NCBI GenBank assembly: GCA_037381915.1
Contig: JARRQJ010000003.1
Coordinates: forward strand, 84,627-148,626
Origin: JARRQJ01 sp037381915
GTDB lineage: Bacteria > Pseudomonadota > Gammaproteobacteria > DRLM01
DNA length: 64,000 nt
Direction of reading: 5' to 3'
Program-made: the position numbers and the translations under genes
Notes under the pieces: generated by a model
Databases searched by the model: none
What the model saw: the letters and a program-made list of their open reading frames with translations, nothing else
What the model was told of the DNA's origin: nothing
In this document: positions 27,579 to 36,000 of the stretch, one piece after another
Layout of the letters: every line of letters begins with the position of its first letter
How positions within the stretch are numbered: the first letter of the stretch is position 1

Positions 27579-27860
27579 AATGAAAATGTAGTTGCCCCAT
27601 CAAAAATAGTTGGTGATTTTAGCACAACCGCCCAAGTCAGGCCTAACGTTTTCAAGGTGTTAATGCGTCAGCATACTACCGCGTGGCTTGCTTACCGGAT
27701 ACTTAATGACGCAGCGCTCTTACCTAAAGAAACAAAATGAAGGCTTGCCTTAATCCATTTTTGGGATAGAATTCCCAAATACGGTTCTTGGCAAACCTGA
27801 CAATTCGCAACCGTCGCTTCACGGTTCTTAATTGGTGGCATTAAGGTAAGGAGCATCATC
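27579..27860. other. prfB-cassette 1 divergent intergenic region
   Basis: 282 bp between the divergent prfB and the first lipoprotein gene. It holds the TTTGGGA-N6-TCCCAAA palindrome at 27760-27779 and a good ribosome site (AAGGAG) before 27861. No RNA gene or second palindrome was seen. Confidence 0.6.
27760..27779 (+). promoter_or_regulatory. Palindrome TTTGGGA-N6-TCCCAAA before cassette 1
   Basis: Perfect 7-bp inverted repeat with a 6-bp spacer (TTTGGGA TAGAAT TCCCAAA), centred about 91 bp before the first lipoprotein start of cassette 1. The same palindrome, including flanking TT and T, recurs at 32265-32284 about 90 bp before cassette 2, while the spacers and surrounding sequence differ. 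A conserved, equally placed palindrome suggests a transcription factor operator; no T-run follows, so it is not a terminator. Confidence 0.65.
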
Positions 27861-29363
27861 ATGATGACGCAACAGCAGATCGCGATCGCGGGGACCGCCC
27901 TTGCAATCACGCTGACCCTCATGGCTTGTGGCAGCGGTAGCGACGGTACCAGCGGATCCCTGTCTTCCAGCTCGACGACAACGACCAGTCAAGGCGTCAT
28001 TACCGGCTTTGGCAGCGTCTTCGTTAACGGCGTCGAATATTACATCGGCAACAACACCGCAATCAGTGTCAACGGACGTGATAGGTCGGAATCCGACCTG
28101 CAACTGGGCATGTTGGTCACTGTGAAAGGCACCGTAAACCCGGACGGCAAGATCGGCATGGCGAACGAGATCACCTACGCCAACCAGGTGAATGGCGTGG
28201 TAACCGCGAACACCGTAAGCAGCGACGGCACCGGCACCTTGACGGTCATGGGCCAAACCGTCACCGTCACCGCCGATACGGTGTTCGACAGTAACGTCGC
28301 CGGCATCACCTCGCCGGACCTCATACAAGTCGGCAACATCGTCGAGATCAGCGGCTATGCCTCGAATACCGGTGACATCACGGCAACCCGCATCGAGGTG
28401 AAGGCCAGTTCCCAGACGGCTGTAGCGATGATAGAGGTGAAAGGCGTCATCTCGAATCTCGACACGACCACTTCCACGTTCACCATCGGCGGTCTGACGG
28501 TCGATTACAGCGGACTCAGCGCCGCCAACCTGCCCAGCGTCGCCCTCGCGGACGGCCTCTATGTCGAAGTAAAAAGCACGACGACCTTCGATGGGACTGG
28601 CCCGTTAGTCGCGAGCGCGATCTATCTGGAAGACGATGGTTTCAAAGGTCATGATGGCCACGAAGGCGAAGGTCTCGAAGTATGGGGCCTAGTCACCGCG
28701 GATTATGCCAATGGCCAGTTTGAGGTGAACGGACGCACCGTTCAGGTCGATGCAAACACTCTGCTCGTCAACGGCACCACCGACCAGTTGCTGACCGGCA
28801 ACCAGATCAAGGTCCGCACTCACTATGACGCCAATGGCAATCTGGTGGCGGATAGGATCGAATTCAAATTTACTACCGCATATGAATTCCAGGGAACCCT
28901 GCAAGCGGTCGACACCACAGCCGGCACGGTCACGGTGCTCGGTAAGACCATCTACGTCAACTCCAGTACTCTCATGATGGACAAGAGCAGTGACGCCATG
29001 CGTTACTTCAGTCTCACCGACCTGGATCCCAATAACTCCGATTATCTCGAAGTCCATGCCTATAAGGACGCCGCCACCGGCAACTTAATCGCCACCAAGC
29101 TGGAACGGGAAAGCTACTCGTCCCAGTCTAAGCTCATCGGGCCGGTGCAAGCCGTTAACAGCCTCGTCGTAGCCGACGTCCCCGTCGACACCTCCACCGC
29201 GGGCATCATTCCCACCCTGAATGTGGGCCAGACCGTGATGATCATCGGCAGCTATAGCAACGATACCTTGACGGCCACGAAGCTTTCAGTGGTTCAGCCC
29301 CTGGCGTCGGAGCATGGCTTTGAAACCTATCATGACAATCATTTCGACGAACATATGAGTTAA
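27861..29363 (+). CDS. DUF5666-type repeat lipoprotein, cassette 1 gene A
   Basis: 500-residue predicted lipoprotein of unknown function. Signal peptide with a lipobox ending in Cys23 (TLTLMAC), then a Ser/Thr-rich linker (about 30-42) and repeated beta-rich modules of about 70-80 residues, each opening with a pattern such as GVITGFGSVFVNGVEY or LTVMGQTVTVTADT and closing with VGNIVEISGYAS or YVEVKSTT. I recognise these as DUF5666-like. A charged GHDGHEGEGLEVWG loop and a His-rich C-terminus (YHDNHFDEHMS) could bind metal. It is closely similar to the protein at 32365-33783. First gene of a three-gene cassette. Confidence 0.75.
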   Translation: MMTQQQIAIAGTALAITLTLMACGSGSDGTSGSLSSSSTTTTSQGVITGFGSVFVNGVEYYIGNNTAISVNGRDRSESDLQLGMLVTVKGTVNPDGKIGMANEITYANQVNGVVTANTVSSDGTGTLTVMGQTVTVTADTVFDSNVAGITSPDLIQVGNIVEISGYASNTGDITATRIEVKASSQTAVAMIEVKGVISNLDTTTSTFTIGGLTVDYSGLSAANLPSVALADGLYVEVKSTTTFDGTGPLVASAIYLEDDGFKGHDGHEGEGLEVWGLVTADYANGQFEVNGRTVQVDANTLLVNGTTDQLLTGNQIKVRTHYDANGNLVADRIEFKFTTAYEFQGTLQAVDTTAGTVTVLGKTIYVNSSTLMMDKSSDAMRYFSLTDLDPNNSDYLEVHAYKDAATGNLIATKLERESYSSQSKLIGPVQAVNSLVVADVPVDTSTAGIIPTLNVGQTVMIIGSYSNDTLTATKLSVVQPLASEHGFETYHDNHFDEHMS

Positions 29364-29428
29364 TATCCAGCTACGCAACGTAAGGCATGCTATAGAAGCG
29401 GTGATCTTGACAACCAGTTATCAATTGT

Positions 29429-30250
29429 ATGGCAACGGCACTCAATAAAGCCCTCTCAGCGGCGATCCTCAGGCTTCTCCGCCCTCTGGTACGCATATTG
29501 TTGCGCAATGGCGTTTCCTATAATGGCTTTGCTGATCTGGCGAAATGGATGTTCGTGGACGTCGCCGCCAAGGAATTCGGCGTCCCCGGACGTAAACAAT
29601 CCGACTCGCGAATTTCTGTAGTTACCGGACTGACGCGCAAGGAAGTGGCGCGGGTCAAAGGCATTGAGACCCCGGACGACAGCGCTGCCGAACAGCAGTA
29701 CAATCGAGCCGCCCGGGTCATCGCCGGGTGGTTGCGCGACCGACGCTTCTGTGCGCAGGACGGATCCCCCACGCTTCTCCCCTTTGATGGCGAAAACAGT
29801 TTCAGCGAATTGGTCAAATCCTACAGCGGCGACATGACTGCACGCTCCATTCTCGATGAACTAATACGCGTCGGCGCGGTCGAACGCACTCAAGAGGGTA
29901 TGATACATCTGCTTGTCTCAGCCTATGTACCAGTGGGCAGTGATGCCGGAAAGCTCCATATTCTCGGCACCGATATAGCTTTGCTCATTGGAACCATTGA
30001 CCACAACATGCACGAGTCGCAACAACAACCCCGTTTTCAGCGCAAGGTTGCCTACGACAACCTGCCCGAAGAGGCTCTGCCCAAACTGCGGGAGTTGGCC
30101 AATGCTCATGGTCAGGCACTGCTGCAGGAAATCGATCGTTATCTATCTCAGCAGGACCGCGACATCAATCCGGGCGTTGAGGGAACCGGACGCAAGCACG
30201 CGGGCCTAGGCATCTACCTATTCGAGGAAGATGTGCCCGAGGAGAATTGA
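29429..30250 (+). CDS. DUF6502-type protein with HTH-like segment, cassette 1
   Basis: 273 residues, no signal peptide or membrane span, so probably cytoplasmic. An amphipathic, Arg/Leu-rich N-terminus (ILRLLRPLVRILLRNGVSYN) is followed by a helix-turn-helix-like stretch at about 60-78 (RISVVTGLTRKEVARVKG). Later blocks: ARVIAGWLRDRRF, SYSGDMTARSILDELIRVGAVER, and RFQRKVAYDNLPEEALPKLRE. It matches what I remember as DUF6502. Function unknown; DNA binding is my inference. It is sandwiched between two lipoprotein genes; the next gene begins one base after its stop. Confidence 0.7.
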   Translation: MATALNKALSAAILRLLRPLVRILLRNGVSYNGFADLAKWMFVDVAAKEFGVPGRKQSDSRISVVTGLTRKEVARVKGIETPDDSAAEQQYNRAARVIAGWLRDRRFCAQDGSPTLLPFDGENSFSELVKSYSGDMTARSILDELIRVGAVERTQEGMIHLLVSAYVPVGSDAGKLHILGTDIALLIGTIDHNMHESQQQPRFQRKVAYDNLPEEALPKLRELANAHGQALLQEIDRYLSQQDRDINPGVEGTGRKHAGLGIYLFEEDVPEEN

Positions 30251-30251
30251 C

Positions 30252-31790
30252 ATGGCAAGCCAGCGAGTCAGATATTTCAGCTTGATGACCGTATTTCTAC
30301 TCGGTCTCGTGGCTTGCGGCGGCGGCACGCAGGTAGCCGGTGGCGGTATCGGTGGCACCGGCATCAGTCAGGGCCCTATCACTGGCTTCGGCAGCATTTT
30401 CGTCAACGGTGTCGAATTCAATACCGACAACGCTACCATCATCAAGGACGGCACAGCCATCGGCCCTGTTTCTACGAGCGAGCTGAAAAATTATTTGAAG
30501 GTCGGCATGGTGGTCACCGTTGACGGTAGCATCGCCAACAGCATCAGCGGCACGGCCGCCAGCGTGACCTATGCCAAGGAATTGGAGGGACCCATCTCCG
30601 CCATCACGCTTCCCAACACTCTCTCCGTACTCGGACAAACGGTGATCGTGGACAATTTGACCAAGATTGAGGTTGCGGGCTTAGCCACGCCGTCGATTTC
30701 CGATCTCGCGGTCGGCGACGTCGTCGAGGTAAGCGGTTATTCTACCGCCGCCGGTATTCGCGCCACCTATATCGACGCCAAACCAAGTGGTACAACGAAG
30801 GAATACGAATTAAACGGCATGATTGGCGCAATCAACGCAAGCAATCCCACCCTGCTCACCATCGGAACCCAAACGGTGGATATCAACGGAGCCAGTTTTA
30901 ACTTTACGCCGAAGGTCGGTGACTACGTCGAGGTCAAGGGCACAATCAGCGCGGGAGGCATTTTGGCGGCCACTTCGCTCGAACTCAAATCCCGTGCTTT
31001 AAACCTGGCGAATGCAGACAAAGCGGAAGTAGAAGGCTACGTCACGGCTACGACCTCCGCCACTGAGTTCGTACTAAACGCCCAAGTAGTACAGATCACC
31101 GCCCAAACCACGTTCAGCGGTGGCATCGCCTCCGATATTGTACCGGGAGTGATAGTTGAAGTTGAAGGATCCTTAGTCGACGGCACGCTCATCGCTACAA
31201 AGATATCCTTCGAGGATGATCTCGAATTGGAAGGAAATGTTGCAGCTATCAACACCTCCACAAACACCTTAACCTTAGCTTCCTACCCCGCCATCAGTAT
31301 CAGCTTCAGCGCCATTTTGACGGATCTTGAAGGCGTACCCAACTTCACTGCAATTAACCCCGGTGACCATATAAAGGTACGGGGGCGTCCGCTGGACGCC
31401 TCCAACTGCAGTAGCGGGACATGTGTGTTGGCCACCCAGCTTACTCTGGAAAGCGCCGTCGCGGGAAGCACCGGCGGATCGAGCGGATCAACATCAACTG
31501 GCTCAAGCGGCTCAGGAAGCTCCACTGACAGTTCCGGTGGCTCGACCACATCGACAACGGACACCACCACCGTCGAGCTTCAAGGCCCCATTGATAACAT
31601 CGTACCTGGCCAAAGCTTCACCGTTCTCGGCGTTACGGTAGACGCTACTTCCCTGACCAGCTTTAGTGGCGATGGCATTACCGACAGCTCCACATTTTTT
31701 GACACGGTCAAAAGCGGCGATCTGGTCGATGTCACGGGGACACAAGTGGGCACGATTGTTACTTGGCAAGCGGTAGAACTAGACAACTGA
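30252..31790 (+). CDS. DUF5666-type repeat lipoprotein, cassette 1 gene B
   Basis: 512-residue predicted lipoprotein from the ATG at 30252, which has GAGGAG seven bases upstream inside the end of the DUF6502-type gene. Lipobox GLVAC, then a Gly-rich GGIGGTGISQGPITGFGS stretch and tandem DUF5666-like beta modules with recurring DVVEVSGY, DYVEVKGT and VEVEGSL strands. A Ser/Gly/Thr-rich linker (about residues 405-445) separates the last module; this linker is absent from the paralogue at 34612-35994. Probably anchored in the outer membrane or periplasm. Function unknown. Confidence 0.75.
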   Translation: MASQRVRYFSLMTVFLLGLVACGGGTQVAGGGIGGTGISQGPITGFGSIFVNGVEFNTDNATIIKDGTAIGPVSTSELKNYLKVGMVVTVDGSIANSISGTAASVTYAKELEGPISAITLPNTLSVLGQTVIVDNLTKIEVAGLATPSISDLAVGDVVEVSGYSTAAGIRATYIDAKPSGTTKEYELNGMIGAINASNPTLLTIGTQTVDINGASFNFTPKVGDYVEVKGTISAGGILAATSLELKSRALNLANADKAEVEGYVTATTSATEFVLNAQVVQITAQTTFSGGIASDIVPGVIVEVEGSLVDGTLIATKISFEDDLELEGNVAAINTSTNTLTLASYPAISISFSAILTDLEGVPNFTAINPGDHIKVRGRPLDASNCSSGTCVLATQLTLESAVAGSTGGSSGSTSTGSSGSGSSTDSSGGSTTSTTDTTTVELQGPIDNIVPGQSFTVLGVTVDATSLTSFSGDGITDSSTFFDTVKSGDLVDVTGTQVGTIVTWQAVELDN

Positions 31791-32108
31791 AAATGGAAAG
31801 TCTCCACCACCGCTAGAATTGCCTTTCGGCCTGCCGAATCCACCTTAAGCTTTTCTGGTGGGACCGAAAGCGTTTCTCTTGAGCGAGCTTCGCTGCTCTA
31901 TACTCAGCCCTCATTGGCTACGGCGCATTGCGACACCATTGCAGGGCCACCCATACGAGCCCAACGCCCCCGCCCAAACGCAGAAAATCATCACGGCCGG
32001 GTTGTAGCTAGTCTCCGTAACTGTTCCTTTCCCACCAGCCATGCTGCGCTTGGCGCGTCGTCCCGGCGCAATCTCCTATGCAGTTCAAGCCAGGTGAGCC
32101 GCCTAGGA

Positions 32109-32128
32109 TGGGTATTCTGTGATACCCA
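32109..32128. promoter_or_regulatory. Inverted repeat TGGGTAT-N6-ATACCCA
   Basis: Perfect 7-bp arms around TCTGTG, 237 bp before the cassette 2 start. Same geometry as the shared cassette palindrome but a different half-site; nothing equivalent is seen before cassette 1. It may be a binding site for another regulator or chance. Confidence 0.3.
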
Positions 32129-32264
32129 ACTGATTAGAATAATCACCATTCCCCAAACGATCCTAACAGCGTGGATCGGCCTCTTCTCTCACCCACGGGC
32201 TGAATTACTCTGGAAATGTGACCCCACCCTCAGTTCCAGTATCTACTGCTTGCACGCCATCATT

Positions 32265-32284
32265 TTTGGGAATATTTTCCCAAA
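32265..32284 (+). promoter_or_regulatory. Palindrome TTTGGGA-N6-TCCCAAA before cassette 2
   Basis: TTTGGGA ATATTT TCCCAAA, perfect 7-bp arms, centred about 90 bp before the start of gene A of cassette 2. Arms and immediate flanks (ATT...T) are the same as at 27760-27779 although the spacer and neighbouring DNA have diverged, which argues for selection on the site. Confidence 0.65.
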
Positions 32285-32364
32285 TGCAGAGCGCAACTTT
32301 TTGACGCCGCCTACCCGGTGGGCCCTGACAGAATTTTAATTATTAACAATAGAGGATTAATGTC

Positions 32365-33783
32365 ATGAAAAAACAATACATTGCACAATCCGCGATGGCG
32401 GCTGCCGTCTCCCTAGCTTTAGCTGCCTGTGGTGGCGGTAGCGCCGGTGGCCTAGCTTCATCCACAACAACCCAGGGCGTCATTACCGGGTTCGGCAGCG
32501 TCTTTGTCAATGGAGTGGAATACAACACCGACTCCAGCACGGCCATCAATATGGAAGGCGTCGATAGCCCCGAATCCGCCCTCGAGGTCGGGATGCTTGT
32601 GACCTTGCAAGGTAGCGTCAATGCAGACGGCAAGACCGGGACGGCCAAGGCGATCAAATACTCCAACCAAATGGAGGGGGTGGTCAATGCAAACAGTATC
32701 GCCGCCGATGGTACCGGCACCCTCACCGTGATGGGCGAAACCGTAAATGTCACCGCCGATACGATCTTCGAGAGTAAGGTCGCGGGGGTCACCGCTCTCA
32801 ATCTCATCCAGGTAGGCAACATCGTGGAGGTCAGCGGCTACGCCTCAAGCACCGGGATAGTGATTGCTACGCGTATCGAAGTCAAGGCAGCGTCACAGGC
32901 ACCAGGCTCCGTCATTGAGCTCAAGGGCATAATCTCCGGCCTCGATGCTACTAACAAGACCTTCATGTTCGGCAGTGTCACTGTAGATTACAGTGGGGTC
33001 ACCCCAGCGGACATGCCCAGCGTCGGCTTGGCGAATGGACAATATGTCGAGGTCAAAAGCACCACCGCATACAACGGTACTGGCAACCTAGTCGCCGCCA
33101 TCATCGAACTCAGTGATGATGGTGTGAAGGGGCATGACGGCAAGGAAGGCGAAGATCTTGAAGTCAAGGGCTTGGTCACGTCAAATTTCGCCAATGGTCA
33201 GTTCGAGTTGAACGGACGTGTTGTAACGGTTGATTCCAGCACCGAGTATGACAACGGTAGCACCGCACAATTGCTGACCGGTGCAAAAGTCCAGATGGAG
33301 TCCCATTTTGACGCCAGCGGCAATCTGATCGCGGATCAAGTCGAATTCGAACAGACCTCTGAACTTGAATTCGCAGGGACCTTAGAGGCGGTCGATACAA
33401 CAGCCGACACCGTCACGATCATGGGGCAGCAATTCTATGTGGACAACAACACCATCATGCTCGATGACCTCAATGCAGTCCGCTTCTTTAAACTGGCCGA
33501 TTTGTCTGTTGCCAATAGCGATCATCTGGAGATAAATGCCTATACAGATGCAGCTACGGGGCATCTCGTCGCCACAAGACTTGAACGCACGCAATTCGCT
33601 ACAGAGGCAACGCTGACAGGGGTAGTGGATACCACTAATACGTTGACAGTATCGGGTGTTCCCGTTGACACGTCTACGACGACCGGAGTTATTCCAACTC
33701 TGACCACCGGCAGCAAGGTGGAAATCACCGGCACCTATATCAACGGCGTACTGTATGCCAGCCAAATAAACCTGGCGATCTGA
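32365..33783 (+). CDS. DUF5666-type repeat lipoprotein, cassette 2 gene A
   Basis: 472-residue predicted lipoprotein, paralogue of the 27861-29363 product along nearly its whole length. Signal peptide with lipobox LALAAC (Cys22), short Gly/Ser linker, then DUF5666-like beta modules starting QGVITGFGSVFVNGVEYN. The acidic loop KGHDGKEGEDLEVKG corresponds to the GHDGHEGE loop of the paralogue; the His-rich tail is missing. The stop overlaps the next start (TGATG). Confidence 0.75.
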   Translation: MKKQYIAQSAMAAAVSLALAACGGGSAGGLASSTTTQGVITGFGSVFVNGVEYNTDSSTAINMEGVDSPESALEVGMLVTLQGSVNADGKTGTAKAIKYSNQMEGVVNANSIAADGTGTLTVMGETVNVTADTIFESKVAGVTALNLIQVGNIVEVSGYASSTGIVIATRIEVKAASQAPGSVIELKGIISGLDATNKTFMFGSVTVDYSGVTPADMPSVGLANGQYVEVKSTTAYNGTGNLVAAIIELSDDGVKGHDGKEGEDLEVKGLVTSNFANGQFELNGRVVTVDSSTEYDNGSTAQLLTGAKVQMESHFDASGNLIADQVEFEQTSELEFAGTLEAVDTTADTVTIMGQQFYVDNNTIMLDDLNAVRFFKLADLSVANSDHLEINAYTDAATGHLVATRLERTQFATEATLTGVVDTTNTLTVSGVPVDTSTTTGVIPTLTTGSKVEITGTYINGVLYASQINLAI

Positions 33784-34625
33784 TGAGGCTACGCAAGCTT
33801 GATTGGTGTAACCGGACCGCGGCAATTGTCCGCCTGCTTCGCCCGCTGATCCGCATCTTGCTGCGTAACGGCATCTCCTATAACGCTTTTGCGGATTTGG
33901 CGAAATGGGTATACGTAGATGTGGCGAGCAAAGAATTCACCGTGCCGGGGCGCAAGCAATCCGTTTCACGTATTTCGGTGATTACCGGCTTGACGCGCAA
34001 GGAAGTTGCGCGCGTTAAAAGCATCACCGTCCCTAGCGATACCGATGAAGCTGCGCAATACAACCGTGCGTCACGTGTAATTGGTGGGTGGCTACGCGAT
34101 CGCCGCTTTTCCCCGCAAGATGGACTTGCCGCGCCACTCCCATTCGATGGCGTCGGAGGCTTTAACGAGCTCGTCAGAACCTACAGTGGCGACATGACGG
34201 CGCGAGCCATGCTTGATGAGCTACTTCGGGCCGGCGCCGTTTCTCGGGATCAGAACGGTGCCATTCATCTCCTAGCCTCCGGTTACATACCTAAGGACAG
34301 TGATCCCGCCAAGCTCAATATCCTTGGCAGCGACGTGGCGCTGTTGATCGGTACTATAGACCATAACTTGCAGATCTCCGAGGAACCGCCTCGCTTTCAA
34401 CGCAAAGTCGCCTATGACAACCTTCCCGTGGAGGCGCTCCCCAAACTCAGAAAATTCACCCAAGAGCGCGCCCAAGCTGTACTCGAAGAAGTCAACCGCT
34501 ATCTATCCCAACAAGATCGCGACATCAATCCATCCATGCAGGGTTCCGCCCGAAAGAACGCCGGCATCGGCATTTATTATTTTGAAGAGGATGTGCCTGA
34601 GGAGAACGAAAATGGCAATTCATAG
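33783..34625 (+). CDS. DUF6502-type protein with HTH-like segment, cassette 2
   Basis: 280 residues, soluble, close paralogue of the 29429-30250 product. Shared blocks: RLLRPLIRILLRNGISYNAF, HTH-like RISVITGLTRKEVARVKS, GGWLRDRRFSPQDG, YSGDMTARAMLDELLRAGAV, RKVAYDNLPVEALPKL and a C-terminus in YYFEEDVPEEN. It overlaps gene A by one base and gene B by 14 bases, so the three genes are translationally coupled. Function unknown; a DNA-binding regulator of its own cassette is a testable inference. Confidence 0.7.
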   Translation: MRLRKLDWCNRTAAIVRLLRPLIRILLRNGISYNAFADLAKWVYVDVASKEFTVPGRKQSVSRISVITGLTRKEVARVKSITVPSDTDEAAQYNRASRVIGGWLRDRRFSPQDGLAAPLPFDGVGGFNELVRTYSGDMTARAMLDELLRAGAVSRDQNGAIHLLASGYIPKDSDPAKLNILGSDVALLIGTIDHNLQISEEPPRFQRKVAYDNLPVEALPKLRKFTQERAQAVLEEVNRYLSQQDRDINPSMQGSARKNAGIGIYYFEEDVPEENENGNS

Positions 34626-35994
34626 ATTCATTCACACTACATTAATCTCACTCCTGGTGGCCGGCATGGTCGCTTGCGGCGGCACCCAATTGGCCGGTGG
34701 CGGCATCGGCGGAACCGGCATCAGCCAAGGCCCCATTACCGGGTTCGGTAGCATCTTCGTTAATGGCGTCGAATTCAACACTAACAACGCCACCATAATC
34801 AAAGACGGCCTTCCGGTTACGCAAAAAGATCTGAAGGTCGGCATGATAGTCACTGTTAGCGGTAACATCGCCACCAGCACCAGTGGCACAGCGGCCACCG
34901 TAACCTACGCCAAAGAACTACAAGGACCGATTACCGCCATCACTCTCCCCAACACCCTCACCGTACTAGGTCAAGAAGTAAATGTTGATAACTTTACCAA
35001 GATTGAGGTAACGGGTGTATCGTCCGCGGGAATCGCCAATCTTAATCTGCAGGACACGGTAGAGGTCAGCGGATTTCCCGCAGTGAATGGCGCTATTCGC
35101 GCCACTTACATCGAGGTTAAACCACCCAGCGCCGACGTCGAACTCACAGGATTTGTCAGCGCAAGTGCAAACAAGGTCGTTACCATCGGTACTCAGGCGG
35201 TGGATATCAGCGCTATCAACCCATTAGTCACGCCTGTGCTCGGCGAGTACGTGGAAGTGAAGGGTGTCCTGAGTGGGACGATTTTGCAGGCAAGCTCTTT
35301 TGACGCGAAGTCTCGCTCACTGGAATCCACCAACGCCGACAAGGCGGAACTGCAAGGTCTTGTCAACAGCGTGAACTCCTCGACCGAGTTTCTGATAAAC
35401 GGCCAGGCGGTACAAACGAGCTCACAAACGAATTTCAATGGCGGCACTGCCGACGATATTAACGTCGGACAGTGGCTTGAAGTTGAAGGTAGCCTGGCAA
35501 ACGGCGTACTCATCGCCGCCACGGTAACTTTCGAAGATGATATAAGCCTGGAAGGTAATGTAGCCGCCTTAAACGGCAATAGCATAAGCCTAGACGGTTA
35601 TCCCGGCATCAGCATAGAAGTGAATGACGTATTGACCGATGGCAGTACCAATCCGCATGGCATTGGAGACCATGTAAAGATTCGGGGCCGCAAACTCAGC
35701 TCGAGCTGTGGCACAGCGGTATGTCTGCTCGCAACGGAACTCGAGTCAACGACGATAAGCGGTGCAACACCGATGGAACTGCAAGGGCCGCTCGAGGCAT
35801 TTGATCCCGCGGCTGGAACCATTACCGTCCTTGGAATCACGATAGATACATCGCCTATTCAAAGCTTCAGCGGTACCGGCATTACGGACGCTACGAGCTT
35901 CTTTAATACCGTCAAAATCGGCGACCTGATCGATACCACTGGTAGCCAAGTGGGCGGCGCAATTACCTGGCAAGCGATAGAATTGAATGACTAA
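34612..35994 (+). CDS. DUF5666-type repeat lipoprotein, cassette 2 gene B
   Basis: 460-residue predicted lipoprotein. The ATG at 34612 follows GGAG by seven bases and lies 14 bp before the end of the preceding gene; the open frame back to 34414 reads that gene in another frame. Lipobox GMVAC, Gly-rich GGGIGGTGISQGPITGFG, then DUF5666-like modules matching cassette 1 gene B, but without its Ser/Thr/Gly linker. It ends six bases before the convergent dehydrogenase gene. Confidence 0.75.
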   Translation: MAIHRFIHTTLISLLVAGMVACGGTQLAGGGIGGTGISQGPITGFGSIFVNGVEFNTNNATIIKDGLPVTQKDLKVGMIVTVSGNIATSTSGTAATVTYAKELQGPITAITLPNTLTVLGQEVNVDNFTKIEVTGVSSAGIANLNLQDTVEVSGFPAVNGAIRATYIEVKPPSADVELTGFVSASANKVVTIGTQAVDISAINPLVTPVLGEYVEVKGVLSGTILQASSFDAKSRSLESTNADKAELQGLVNSVNSSTEFLINGQAVQTSSQTNFNGGTADDINVGQWLEVEGSLANGVLIAATVTFEDDISLEGNVAALNGNSISLDGYPGISIEVNDVLTDGSTNPHGIGDHVKIRGRKLSSSCGTAVCLLATELESTTISGATPMELQGPLEAFDPAAGTITVLGITIDTSPIQSFSGTGITDATSFFNTVKIGDLIDTTGSQVGGAITWQAIELND

Positions 35995-36000
35995 AGCGAC

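Larger units (their letters stand above)
31791..32364. other. Intergenic region between the two cassettes
   Basis: 574 bp with no convincing gene. It contains two inverted repeats of the same 7-N6-7 layout: TGGGTAT/ATACCCA (32109-32128) and the cassette operator TTTGGGA/TCCCAAA (32265-32284). An AT-rich leader with GAGGATTAA precedes the next start. No terminator with a T-run was found after the first cassette. Confidence 0.55.

Noticed and set aside
34414..34611. N-terminal extension of the second gene B lipoprotein
   Set aside because: It is the preceding gene read out of frame; the lipoprotein signal peptide starts at 34612 after a good ribosome site.
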